This document shows positions 39,041-47,577 of a DNA stretch of 64,000 bases, piece after piece. Every line of letters begins with the position of its first letter. Within the stretch, counting starts at the first letter, position 1. Made by a program: the position numbers and the translations under genes. Under the pieces are notes generated by a model that did no database searches, was not told the DNA's origin, and saw only the letters and a list, made by a program, of their open reading frames with translations. The stretch is from Vibrio nitrifigilis. Lineage in GTDB: Bacteria > Pseudomonadota > Gammaproteobacteria > Enterobacterales > Vibrionaceae. The stretch is taken from assembly GCF_015686695.1 (NCBI RefSeq), contig NZ_JADPMR010000001.1, positions 2,170,001 through 2,234,000 of the forward strand. The letters run 5' to 3'.

Positions 39041-40633
39041 GTGGCTAAACAGTATGATGCAGACGTCATTGTTGTCGGTTCTGGCGCCTGTGGTTCAAAC
39101 GTTGCTAATGAATTAGCAATGAAAGGAAAATCCGTTATCTTGCTCGAAGCAGGACCCAATGTTCCCCGTTGGAAAATTGTTGAAAACTTTCGTAATTCCG
39201 GTCGTCACTACGATCATAATGATCCGTATCCAAATACCCCTTGGGCGCCCACCAGCTATCAACCCGGTTATTTGGCCAACGATGGTAATTTTGCCGAAAT
39301 TCCCGGAATGTTGAAATTGGTTGGTGGTACAACATGGCACTGGGGTGGCGCGACATGGCGCTATATTCCAAATGACTTCAAACTAAATTCTCTCTACGGT
39401 GTGGGTCGCGACTGGCCAATCAGTTATGATGATTTAGAACCGTATTACGTACGAGCAGAATATGCCATTGGCGTTGCGGGCTCGGATGTGGAAGATCAAT
39501 CGGGTAAGAATCCAGGGCTCTCATACCCACCGCGTTCTAAGCACTACCCTGTCACTTCAGAAGCCGACGTGTTCAGTACATCCCTGATTCGTGAAAGACT
39601 GCAACCCAAAGGTCACGTGGTCATTCATGAGCCCACCGTACGAACCCACAAACCTTATGATGGTCGCCCAGCATGCCAAGGCAATAATAACTGCGACCAA
39701 GTCTGTCCTATTGGCTCCCTATACAATGGATCTATCCATGCAGACAAAGCCGTACGCAATGGAGCCAAACTGATTTCAGAAGCTGTGGTGCATAAAATTA
39801 CCAAAGGTGCTAATAACAAGATTGAGTCTATCAGTTATTTAACCCCAGAAGGCAAGGAACATACCCTTAAAGCAAAAGCCTTTGTATTGGCCGCACACAG
39901 TTTTGAGACGGCAAAATTGATGTTAATGAATGACATTGGTAACTCTTCTGACATGGTGGGTCGTAACCTCATGGACCACGTTGGGATGAGCTTTACCTTT
40001 CTTGCCGATCAACCGGTTTGGTCGGGTCGTGGCCCAGTTCAACAAGCCACTATTATGTCATGGCGCGATGGTCCTTCACGTGCCAAATATTCGGCCAACA
40101 AACACGCTTTTGCCAATAACAACCCACAAATCGATATCGCGAAACGAGCCATTGCCGAAGGCCTGATGGGGCAAGAACTGGACGACCGTATTATGGATTG
40201 GTCTTCTCGCTGGTTGTACATGTACGCCTTCTTTGAGCCATTACCGAATCCAGCTAACCGCGTGCAACCCAACCCAAATTGGAAAGACAGCTTAGGCATT
40301 CCTGGCATTAAAGTGCACTTCGATATCGACGATTACGTCAAAGTCGGTGGTCAACATGCGCTGCAGCAATACAAAGAGATTGCGGAACTAATGAACGGCA
40401 AAATTATCGATGTGAACTCAGACTTCGAAAACCACGATCACCTGATGGGCACCATGATCATGGGCGCAGATCCTAAAGATTCCGTGGTTAACGGCGAATG
40501 TCGTACATTCGACCACGACAATTTATTCGTGGCCTCCGTAGGGGTGATTCCAGCAGCTGGCGTGGTTAACCCAACATTAACCGCTGTCGCACTGGCTATT
40601 CGTACCGCTGACATCATTGCGAAGGAGGTGTAA
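39041..40633 (+). CDS. GMC flavoprotein catalytic subunit with 3Fe-4S cysteine motif
   Basis: The catalytic (alpha) subunit oxidising a sugar, sugar acid or polyol in the periplasm. The 530-residue product has the FAD Rossmann motif VIVVGSGACGSNVA at the N-terminus, the GMC segment GGTTWHWGGATWRYIPNDF and the C-terminal active-site region. A C-x5-C-x3-C motif at 212, 218 and 222 matches, in spacing and position, the 3Fe-4S site of Burkholderia FAD-glucose dehydrogenase as I recall it. It has no signal peptide, so it is exported with the gamma subunit. Substrate unknown (sorbitol, gluconate and glucose dehydrogenases share this fold). Confidence 0.9.
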   Translation: MAKQYDADVIVVGSGACGSNVANELAMKGKSVILLEAGPNVPRWKIVENFRNSGRHYDHNDPYPNTPWAPTSYQPGYLANDGNFAEIPGMLKLVGGTTWHWGGATWRYIPNDFKLNSLYGVGRDWPISYDDLEPYYVRAEYAIGVAGSDVEDQSGKNPGLSYPPRSKHYPVTSEADVFSTSLIRERLQPKGHVVIHEPTVRTHKPYDGRPACQGNNNCDQVCPIGSLYNGSIHADKAVRNGAKLISEAVVHKITKGANNKIESISYLTPEGKEHTLKAKAFVLAAHSFETAKLMLMNDIGNSSDMVGRNLMDHVGMSFTFLADQPVWSGRGPVQQATIMSWRDGPSRAKYSANKHAFANNNPQIDIAKRAIAEGLMGQELDDRIMDWSSRWLYMYAFFEPLPNPANRVQPNPNWKDSLGIPGIKVHFDIDDYVKVGGQHALQQYKEIAELMNGKIIDVNSDFENHDHLMGTMIMGADPKDSVVNGECRTFDHDNLFVASVGVIPAAGVVNPTLTAVALAIRTADIIAKEV

Positions 40634-40636
40634 ATC

Positions 40637-42067
40637 ATGAAAACATTCACCTTACTCTTACTGTGTGCCATGGGTATAACCACAGCAGCAAGCAGCGTCG
40701 CCGCCGATCAATCCAATCTCATTCAGCGAGGCCAATATTTGGCGACAGCCGGCGACTGTACCGCTTGTCATACATCAAACGAAACCAAACCCTATGCGGG
40801 CGGTTATCCGTTCAACATGCCGATGGGTAAAATCATATCCAGTAATATTACCTCTTCGAAGCAATTTGGCATCGGTAACTGGACAGAACAGCAATTTGCT
40901 GACGCGGTACGTAAAGGGGTTCGTCCTGATGGTTCTCAGCTTTACCCTGCAATGCCTTATACCTCTTATTCCAATATTACTGATCAAGACATGCAGGCAC
41001 TGTATGCGTATTTTCAATCTGTTCCTGCCATTGATGAAGCGCCAAAACAAAAAACAGAGCTCTCATTTCCTTTCAATCTTCCTGGCTTAATGTGGGGTTG
41101 GAATTTAATGTTCGCTCATGGCACACCATTTAAACCTGATGATACGTTATCGGTCGAACAAAACCGCGGTAAATATTTGGTCGAAGGATTAGCACACTGT
41201 TCAACATGTCATACACCTCGTAACCAAATGATGGCCGAAGACAGCAGTGAATTTTTAGCTGGCGCGCATGTCGATGGTTGGTTTGCACCAAACATTACAT
41301 CGGACAAAATCAGTGGCATTGGTGGCTGGAGCGACGCGGAATTAGCCAGCTATCTAAAAAATGGTCACGCCGTAGGTAAAGCGCAAGCAGGTGGTCCAAT
41401 GGCTGATGCTATTCAGCACAGTTTCCGTTTTATGACAGATAACGATATTCATGCCATCGTATCGTATTTGAAATCCGTTCCAGCGCATCGCATTACAGGT
41501 CAAAGCGACGCATCGTGGTCTGTGAGTAAAGCAAAACCAGTGAGCTGGACTAAGTATGAACCTGGTAATTCAGCGAGTAATACCAAGGCATACACCGATT
41601 TCTCAACCACCAACGGAGCAAACTTATACAGCGATAACTGCGCGGCATGTCATGGAGCTAATGGCGAAGGATCAGATGATCACACTATCCCATCGTTAAC
41701 CAACAATACGGCTGTGGGCGGTAGCGATCCAACCAACTTAGTGATGGCAATTACTCACGGTATTCACCGTCAAGGTGCTGATGGAAAAGCGGTTATGCCA
41801 GCTTTTGGCGAACAGCAGCAGGTGATTCACTCTTGGCTTACCGCCGGCCAAATCGCCGCCATAGCGAATTATGTCACCGACCACTTTGGTCAACGCAATG
41901 CGTCCCTAACTGCACAACAAGTAACAAACATTCAACAGGGCAGCGGCGATATTCCATTCTTGGTACAAAATGCTAAGGCTATCACTATCATTGCCATCGT
42001 AATCGTGCTCGTGATTATTGTAGTGTTAGTAAGAAAGTTAAAACGCAATAAAGAGCAAAACGGATAA
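40637..42067 (+). CDS. Triheme cytochrome c subunit with C-terminal membrane anchor
   Basis: The electron-transfer (beta) subunit of the complex, passing electrons to the quinone pool. The 476-residue product has a signal peptide, three CxxCH heme sites (Cys41, Cys188, Cys335) and a C-terminal hydrophobic helix (about 447-467) followed by basic residues, so it is held on the periplasmic face. It starts 3 bases after the GMC stop codon, so translation is probably coupled. Confidence 0.93.
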   Translation: MKTFTLLLLCAMGITTAASSVAADQSNLIQRGQYLATAGDCTACHTSNETKPYAGGYPFNMPMGKIISSNITSSKQFGIGNWTEQQFADAVRKGVRPDGSQLYPAMPYTSYSNITDQDMQALYAYFQSVPAIDEAPKQKTELSFPFNLPGLMWGWNLMFAHGTPFKPDDTLSVEQNRGKYLVEGLAHCSTCHTPRNQMMAEDSSEFLAGAHVDGWFAPNITSDKISGIGGWSDAELASYLKNGHAVGKAQAGGPMADAIQHSFRFMTDNDIHAIVSYLKSVPAHRITGQSDASWSVSKAKPVSWTKYEPGNSASNTKAYTDFSTTNGANLYSDNCAACHGANGEGSDDHTIPSLTNNTAVGGSDPTNLVMAITHGIHRQGADGKAVMPAFGEQQQVIHSWLTAGQIAAIANYVTDHFGQRNASLTAQQVTNIQQGSGDIPFLVQNAKAITIIAIVIVLVIIVVLVRKLKRNKEQNG

Positions 42068-42086
42068 AAGGCACGATGTTACTCTC

Positions 42087-42114
42087 GGTAGGTATCACTC
42101 GATACCTACCTTTT
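42087..42114 (+). terminator. Terminator of the dehydrogenase operon
   Basis: GGTAGGTATC / GATACCTACC (10-bp perfect stem, 4-base loop) followed by TTTT, 20 bases after the cytochrome stop codon. Confidence 0.88.
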
Positions 42115-42273
42115 CAAGCCCTACCCTACTTCCATTACTAACAGTAAAAGACTCGCACATTCATTTACTTAATCAATCTGGTTGCATAAAACATTTTCAC
42201 CTTCAACTGTTGAACTTATTAATTGCTGTCTATACTGCGTTATAGGTATGTTAAATTCAGAAGTTGATAACAG

Positions 42274-45123
42274 GTGGTTACTATTCGTTGTTTTAAAATC
42301 ATGTGGATTGCAATACTGCTTAATTTGTTACCTTTGTGCAGTAGCGCCGCAGATCTTTCGAAAAAAAGGGTTCTGTTAATTAACTCCTATAACCCGACTT
42401 TTCATACCATGGCAAAAATCAATCTCGGACTCACTGAAGGGTTTGGTGATCAAAGTCCTGATATTGATATTGAATATATGGACAGCAAGCGTCTCATCAA
42501 TCAACGCAGCATAGAACTTTTTTATCAGTTTTTATCCTATAAACTCGAACACCGCCCCCCCTATGATTTAGTCATCACCAGTGATGACAATGCTCTGCAA
42601 TTTGCCATGCAATTTCGCCAGCAATTATTCCCTAATATTCCGATCGTTTTTCTTGGATTAAATAACCAAGATTTAGCGCAACAACTGGTTCAAAACCACG
42701 ATGCAAATATTACAGGGACAGTCGAAGCAGTATCGATCAATGATAATCTTGCGCTTATTTCCAAACTACGCCCATCAATCAAGAATCTCTATTTAATTAC
42801 TGATGGCACCACAACCGGTCAAGCTGATTTAAACAATGCGCTCTCTTATCGTGAACAATTCCCAAACTTCTCACTCAAAATATTAGACCTATCTCGGCTT
42901 ACTTGGAAAGAACTCAGTGAGAAACTGAATGTTGCTGATGACACAGATGCTGCATTATTATTGTCAGCGTTTAATGACAAAAATAAAGTGAATTTAACCT
43001 TCAATGAATCGTTAAAACTTATTGTTTCAGCGTCTAAAGTCCCCGTTTTTCACCTCTATGATCAAGGTATAGGTAAAGGATTGGTTGGCGGTGTATTGGT
43101 GACTCACCAGGAACATGGACGTTTAGCCGCGTTACAAGCGACCAGAATTCTAGAAGGAACGCCGGTAAAACAAATCCCTATCGTTTTAAAAAGTCCCAAT
43201 ATTCCGATTTTCGACGAGCGTATCTTAAATAAGTTCAATATTGATGAGAGCTTACTGCCACCTAACTCTCACATAAGGTATAAAATCCGTAATAACTCAT
43301 TGCTCTATGTTTATTGGCAAGAACTTCTGGGTATTGCCATCATTATTGGGCTGCTCATTGCTTTAGTCATAGTATTAGCCCACCAAAACCGAGTTAAAAG
43401 GCGCCACAATATCGAGTTGGGTGAAAGTCAAACCCGTTTAAATATCATTTTGGATAATATCGATGCTTATATTTATATGAAGGATGCCAAAAGTCGCTAC
43501 TTGTATGCAAACAAAGCATTTTGTCGTACTGCCGAACTGGAACTGCGTGACATCATGATGAAAACGCCCACCGAGCTTTACGATACTGATATGGCGTTCG
43601 CCTTTACAAAAGCGGATAACCAAGTATTTGAAACCAAAAAGCCTTATCGTCAAGAAGAGTGCTATTGGGTAGAAAAGCATCAAACCTACAAATATATAAA
43701 AACCACTAAAATTCCGTTAATCAACCAGGTTGGAGAACTCTATGGTTTATGTGGTATTTCATTTGACATCACTTCGGAAAAGAACCACCAAAAACAGCTC
43801 AAACACATAGCAAACTTTGACCAACTGACTGATTTACCCAACCGTCTTTTATTCTTAGATCGTTTGCAGCAATCCATGTCGTCTGTAGACAAAAATGGTG
43901 GTCGAATCACCGTGATGTACTTTGATTTGGACAATTTCAAATACATTAATGACCGTTTTGGTGCTGCGTTTGGTGATAGCGTATTAAAAATAATTGCCAA
44001 TCGAATCAATGAATCACTGAGCAGTGATGACACGCTATCAAGACCTAGTGGTGATGAATTTATTTTGCTACTCCATCATCTAGAAAGCCCTGAGCAAGAG
44101 CTCAGTCTAGTTCACCAAATTTCAGCGTTGATCAATCAACCCGTCCAGCACAACGGACATACTTTATCGATCACAGCCAGCTTCGGCATCACTAGCTACC
44201 CTCAACGTCAACCTATCGAAGCCGACAAGTTGATTCGTCAAGCTGACCAAGCGATGTACTACGCCAAAAGCCGTAGTACTGAGAATTTCCATTTCTTCGA
44301 CTCCAATGCAGAAGACGCCGCGCTGCAATTAGAAGAGATGATTATTGATGTTCAAACAGGGCTCAATAACCAAGAATTTGAGCTTTTCTATCAGCCTAAA
44401 GTGGATTTAATTAATGGTGATATCATTGGCATGGAAGCCTTAATCCGATGGCGTCATCGTAATAAAGGGTTATTAGCACCAGGGCTGTTCCTGCCACAAA
44501 TCGAACGACATAACATTATGTTGGCGATTGACGAATGGGTGATTAGTGATGCCGTGCGCCAGATTTATCAATGGAGCCAACAAGGTATTGAAATCCCAGT
44601 AAGTATTAACCTTAGTCATCTCTATTTTAATCGTGATGACTTCGTTGATGCTATTGCCCAACAATTGAAAAGTTATCCTGACGTGAATCTCGCTCTATTA
44701 GAGCTAGAAATTGTCGAAACACAAGAGCTCAGCGATTTGCATGCAATCGCTGAAAAAATTACCCAATGCCAATCCCTTGGAGTACGTTTCTCACTGGATG
44801 ACTTCGGCACGGGGTTCTCCTCAATGACCTATTTAAAACAGCTCCCAGTAAACCAGATCAAGGTCGACAGCAGTTTTGTCATCGACATGCTTGATGACCA
44901 GGAAGACAGAATGATCTTACAGGGGATACACGCACTGGCTCACGCCTTTAATATCGATGTGATCGCGGAGGGAATGGAAAGCCATCAGCATCGTCGCGAG
45001 TTATTAGAGATAGGTTATCGTTATGCGCAAGGCTATGGCATTGCTAAACCTATGCCAATGAAAGAGATGGAACAATGGATTAACCAGTGGACAATGCCAG
45101 CAGAATGGAACAACGATGCGTAA
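42274..45123 (+). CDS. Periplasmic-sensor PAS-GGDEF-EAL protein
   Basis: The 949-residue product has a signal/anchor sequence, a periplasmic ABC-substrate-binding-like domain (about 35-315), one membrane helix (about 347-370), a PAS domain (about 385-500), a GGDEF domain (about 515-680) and an EAL domain (about 690-940). The GGDEF motif reads SGDEF (592-596) and the RxxD site is lost (SSDD), while the EAL site is intact (Glu721 in MEALIRWRH, DDFGTGFSS, then AEGMES). A phosphodiesterase that degrades c-di-GMP is thus most likely. Start at GTG 42274 (weak RBS) or ATG 42301 is uncertain. Confidence 0.88.
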   Translation: MVTIRCFKIMWIAILLNLLPLCSSAADLSKKRVLLINSYNPTFHTMAKINLGLTEGFGDQSPDIDIEYMDSKRLINQRSIELFYQFLSYKLEHRPPYDLVITSDDNALQFAMQFRQQLFPNIPIVFLGLNNQDLAQQLVQNHDANITGTVEAVSINDNLALISKLRPSIKNLYLITDGTTTGQADLNNALSYREQFPNFSLKILDLSRLTWKELSEKLNVADDTDAALLLSAFNDKNKVNLTFNESLKLIVSASKVPVFHLYDQGIGKGLVGGVLVTHQEHGRLAALQATRILEGTPVKQIPIVLKSPNIPIFDERILNKFNIDESLLPPNSHIRYKIRNNSLLYVYWQELLGIAIIIGLLIALVIVLAHQNRVKRRHNIELGESQTRLNIILDNIDAYIYMKDAKSRYLYANKAFCRTAELELRDIMMKTPTELYDTDMAFAFTKADNQVFETKKPYRQEECYWVEKHQTYKYIKTTKIPLINQVGELYGLCGISFDITSEKNHQKQLKHIANFDQLTDLPNRLLFLDRLQQSMSSVDKNGGRITVMYFDLDNFKYINDRFGAAFGDSVLKIIANRINESLSSDDTLSRPSGDEFILLLHHLESPEQELSLVHQISALINQPVQHNGHTLSITASFGITSYPQRQPIEADKLIRQADQAMYYAKSRSTENFHFFDSNAEDAALQLEEMIIDVQTGLNNQEFELFYQPKVDLINGDIIGMEALIRWRHRNKGLLAPGLFLPQIERHNIMLAIDEWVISDAVRQIYQWSQQGIEIPVSINLSHLYFNRDDFVDAIAQQLKSYPDVNLALLELEIVETQELSDLHAIAEKITQCQSLGVRFSLDDFGTGFSSMTYLKQLPVNQIKVDSSFVIDMLDDQEDRMILQGIHALAHAFNIDVIAEGMESHQHRRELLEIGYRYAQGYGIAKPMPMKEMEQWINQWTMPAEWNNDA

Positions 45124-45132
45124 TCACGCAAT

Positions 45133-45157
45133 AAAAAGGGCAGCTCTGAGCTGCCCC
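45133..45157 (-). terminator. Terminator of the yqhA-like gene
   Basis: On the minus strand, GGGCAGCT / AGCTGCCC is followed by five Ts (A run at 45133-45137). It is placed 10 bases after the gene's stop codon and also lies just after the convergent EAL gene. Confidence 0.85.
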
Positions 45158-45166
45158 GATAAATCA

Positions 45167-45682
45167 TTAATCTGTGGTTGAGTAAGGTTCTTTACCCTTC
45201 TTGGTGATTTTATCAAGGTATCCCATGACAAACGCTGAAGCGACAAACGTAACGTGCAATAAAAGATACCATTTGATCTTTTCACCATCGATCGATTGAG
45301 TGTTCATAAACACTTTAAGTAGGTGTATTGATGAAATGGCAACTATCGACGCAGACACTTTGTTCTTTAATGAACTGGTATCCATCTTACCAAGCCATAC
45401 TAATTTTTCTTGATTCTCATCGACATCAATTTTTGATACGAAGTTTTCATAGCCAGAGAACATGACCATTACAATCAAGCCACCCACCAACGAAATATCA
45501 ATTAAAGACAGAGTAGTCAGTACTAAATCGACTTCTTTGATCGATAAAATATTGGGCAAAATGTGCAAAACTTCTTGAAAAAACTTAATCGCCAACGCTA
45601 CAAGAACTAGGCTCAACCCAAGATAAACAGGTGCCATAATCCAGCGTGCAGCATACAACAGTTTTTCGAAAATACGTTCCAT
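45167..45682 (-). CDS. yqhA: YqhA family (UPF0114) membrane protein
   Basis: A 171-residue inner-membrane protein of the UPF0114 family: [20 protein letters not shown] opening, hydrophobic helices at about 10-35, 55-85 and 105-125 plus one near 140-155. Function not known. Single gene on the minus strand, with a terminator. Confidence 0.9.
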   Translation of the reverse strand: MERIFEKLLYAARWIMAPVYLGLSLVLVALAIKFFQEVLHILPNILSIKEVDLVLTTLSLIDISLVGGLIVMVMFSGYENFVSKIDVDENQEKLVWLGKMDTSSLKNKVSASIVAISSIHLLKVFMNTQSIDGEKIKWYLLLHVTFVASAFVMGYLDKITKKGKEPYSTTD

Positions 45683-45860
45683 TGAAGCAAAAACCTTAGT
45701 GATAGATAGAACGCTACTCTACACCGATTCACCACTTACCCACTAGTGTTTTATGCCATTCTCTAAGTAGAACGACTCCATCTTCAAATCAGTGCTCACT
45801 TACACGCAAAAACATTTTCACTGAAACGGCCAATGGCAGTGATTTGAAGATAACAGTAAG

Positions 45861-46046
45861 TTAAACCGAGGAATTTAAAGCGTGCCAACATCCATAAATA
45901 AAATAGAATAAAGCACTTATAGCGGCAAACACGAATGTCCATTTCACTACCTTCACCCAACGCGCGGTTTTCTTTACCACAATATACGATTTTTCTTGAT
46001 AGCTTTTTACTGCTAACTCTTTTACATAGCCAACTTGCGTATTCAT
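45861..46046 (-). CDS. Small single-helix membrane protein (possible)
   Basis: A 61-residue frame (start ATG 46046; a longer form starts at 46058) with a basic N-terminal half and one hydrophobic helix (WTFVFAAISALFYFIYG). A G-rich stretch lies about 10 bases before the ATG. The composition suits a small inner-membrane protein. No family recognised, and an overlapping frame in another phase (45796-46107) looks less protein-like. Without it, 45683-46283 would be 600 bp with no gene. Confidence 0.45.
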   Translation of the reverse strand: MNTQVGYVKELAVKSYQEKSYIVVKKTARWVKVVKWTFVFAAISALFYFIYGCWHALNSSV

Positions 46047-46283
46047 CACCGACCCCATTTAACCAAACAACAGACGAACCAGAGTTCAAATCATCACGAT
46101 TTGGCATAGGCTAATTCCTCAAGTTAACTTGAGGTCAACAGATAAATTTTAATATTTTCAGATAATAAGTAAGTACGATGTGGGATTATTTATAAGATTT
46201 ACTTATAATATCACTAATTAGAATATGATTTACCGCATACCTAAATACAATCAATTGGCTAGATATACTGCTAGGAAAGACTG

Positions 46284-46631
46284 ATGAATAATGAACTATA
46301 CAATCAACCACCTCAGCCCGATACCACTCGAACTCACGCGATCATCGCATACGTGTTACTTGCCATCGGCCTTGCGAGTGGCGGATTCTTTACCTTAGTT
46401 GGTGTGATATGGGCTTACGTAAAACGAGGGGATGCAGCACAAACAATATATTATTCACATTTTGAAAATGTCATTAGTACCTTCTGGATATCGTTAGTAC
46501 TGACGATTGTTTCGTTCTTACTATGGTTCTTTGGGATCGGTGTTTTACTATTCTTCGCGGTGTATATTTTTAATATTTATCGCATTGCCAAAGGCTTAAT
46601 TAAAGCTATTGATTACAAACCTTATTTTTAA
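46284..46631 (+). CDS. Small DUF4870-like membrane protein
   Basis: A 115-residue protein with an N-terminal Pro-rich stretch and three to four hydrophobic helices (IIAYVLLAIGLASGGFFTLVGV; ISLVLTIVSFLLWFFGIGVLLF). It resembles the DUF4870/Tic20-like membrane family: YYSHFENVISTFW matches the conserved HF-x-N region. Function unknown. ATG 46284 with AGGAAA upstream. Confidence 0.78.
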   Translation: MNNELYNQPPQPDTTRTHAIIAYVLLAIGLASGGFFTLVGVIWAYVKRGDAAQTIYYSHFENVISTFWISLVLTIVSFLLWFFGIGVLLFFAVYIFNIYRIAKGLIKAIDYKPYF

Positions 46632-46637
46632 TCATTA

Positions 46638-46662
46638 AGCCCAGTGCTTTTTGCACTGGGCT
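46638..46662 (+). terminator. Hairpin after the DUF4870-like gene
   Basis: AGCCCAGTGC / GCACTGGGCT is a 10-bp perfect stem with a T5 loop, 6 bases after the stop codon. The following ATTGTG has few Ts, so termination strength is uncertain. Confidence 0.6.
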
Positions 46663-46778
46663 ATTGTGTCAATGCTCTATCTAACCAAACAAGTCATCGA
46701 CAGGCTACGCTTTTTTCGGCGGCAAAATAGGGAGTAAAATCCATTACGATCAATTGAGTTACTCAGGCAATGAACAGA

Positions 46779-47285
46779 TTATCGACGCCCCATATCGCTC
46801 AGGGCTTCTTCAACCATATGTTCAGACAGATGTTGATTATCAGCAAAATTACGATCAAACTCGGCTAGGCCAATGGCAATTGTCACAGGCTGATTTCGAA
46901 AAGATAAACGCCCTTCCAACTTCGCATTAATCCGATTAGCCACGATGTGTGACTGCTGATAAGTACAATTGTAAAGCAGTAAACCGAAGACATAATCATC
47001 AAAATGAGACAAGGTATCACTGTCTCGGGTAATACTTTTCAGTAAGTCGGCACTCTGCTTAATAATTTCTTGCGCTTCATCTATTTCAAGATGGGCGGTG
47101 TCAGAAACGTGCTCCAAACTGACCATGGCTACCGATACCGGCATCCTTTGGCGTAACGATATCTTAAGCAACGAATTAGACACTTGAAGAAATAAGTGTC
47201 GATTATATAAATCGGTTAATGGATCAAAAATACTCGCCATTGTTTGAGTATTTGCGTTCACCATGTTGGATTGATTGGAATACAT
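46779..47285 (-). CDS. Stand-alone degenerate GGDEF protein with intact I-site
   Basis: A 168-residue GGDEF-fold protein that has lost cyclase residues: the opening DPLTDLYNRHLF is kept, but the metal-site motif is SLEHVSD and the GGDEF motif is DDYVF (96-100). The RxxD inhibitory-site pair (RDSD, 87-90) is retained exactly five residues before the motif, where c-di-GMP binds in active cyclases. No sensor domain or membrane helix. It is more likely a c-di-GMP receptor (compare PelD) or a relic than an enzyme. Single gene. Confidence 0.82.
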   Translation of the reverse strand: MYSNQSNMVNANTQTMASIFDPLTDLYNRHLFLQVSNSLLKISLRQRMPVSVAMVSLEHVSDTAHLEIDEAQEIIKQSADLLKSITRDSDTLSHFDDYVFGLLLYNCTYQQSHIVANRINAKLEGRLSFRNQPVTIAIGLAEFDRNFADNQHLSEHMVEEALSDMGRR

Positions 47286-47508
47286 GACCGCCTCATATCA
47301 TTCATTCACACTACCGATAAAGCATAGTTGGAAATAAACCGTGTATATGACTTAGTGTTGTTATACAGCAAAAAAATCGGATCAATTCATAATTTGAGTG
47401 AAAATGAGCTGCAAGATTTAACATAAATTTCGCTATATTCAATCATATTGAAAGGGAAGCACGACTCTTTCCCTTGTTAAGCTTATTAATAAAGCTCCGA
47501 ATCAGTCT

Positions 47509-47522
47509 TCTTGAGGTTATTT
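47509..47522 (+). repeat. Short match to the dispersed intergenic repeat
   Basis: TCTTGAGGTTATTT occurs here and in the partial repeat at 15214-15246. At 14 bases it may be a worn remnant of the same family, or chance. Confidence 0.25.
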
Positions 47523-47532
47523 AGTGTAGAAA

Positions 47533-47559
47533 AAGCACCTCGACTGTATCGAGGTGCTT
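47533..47559 (-). terminator. Terminator of the polysaccharide lyase gene
   Basis: AAGCACCTCG / CGAGGTGCTT (10-bp stem) on the minus strand, followed by T-rich sequence; 18 bases after the stop codon. Confidence 0.9.
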
Positions 47560-47577
47560 AGCGGTAAAAAACTTAGG

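Noticed and set aside
45796..46107. 103-residue minus-strand frame overlapping the small membrane protein
   Set aside because: Cysteine-rich, irregular composition and no family; the other frame (45861-46046) has a clearer membrane helix.
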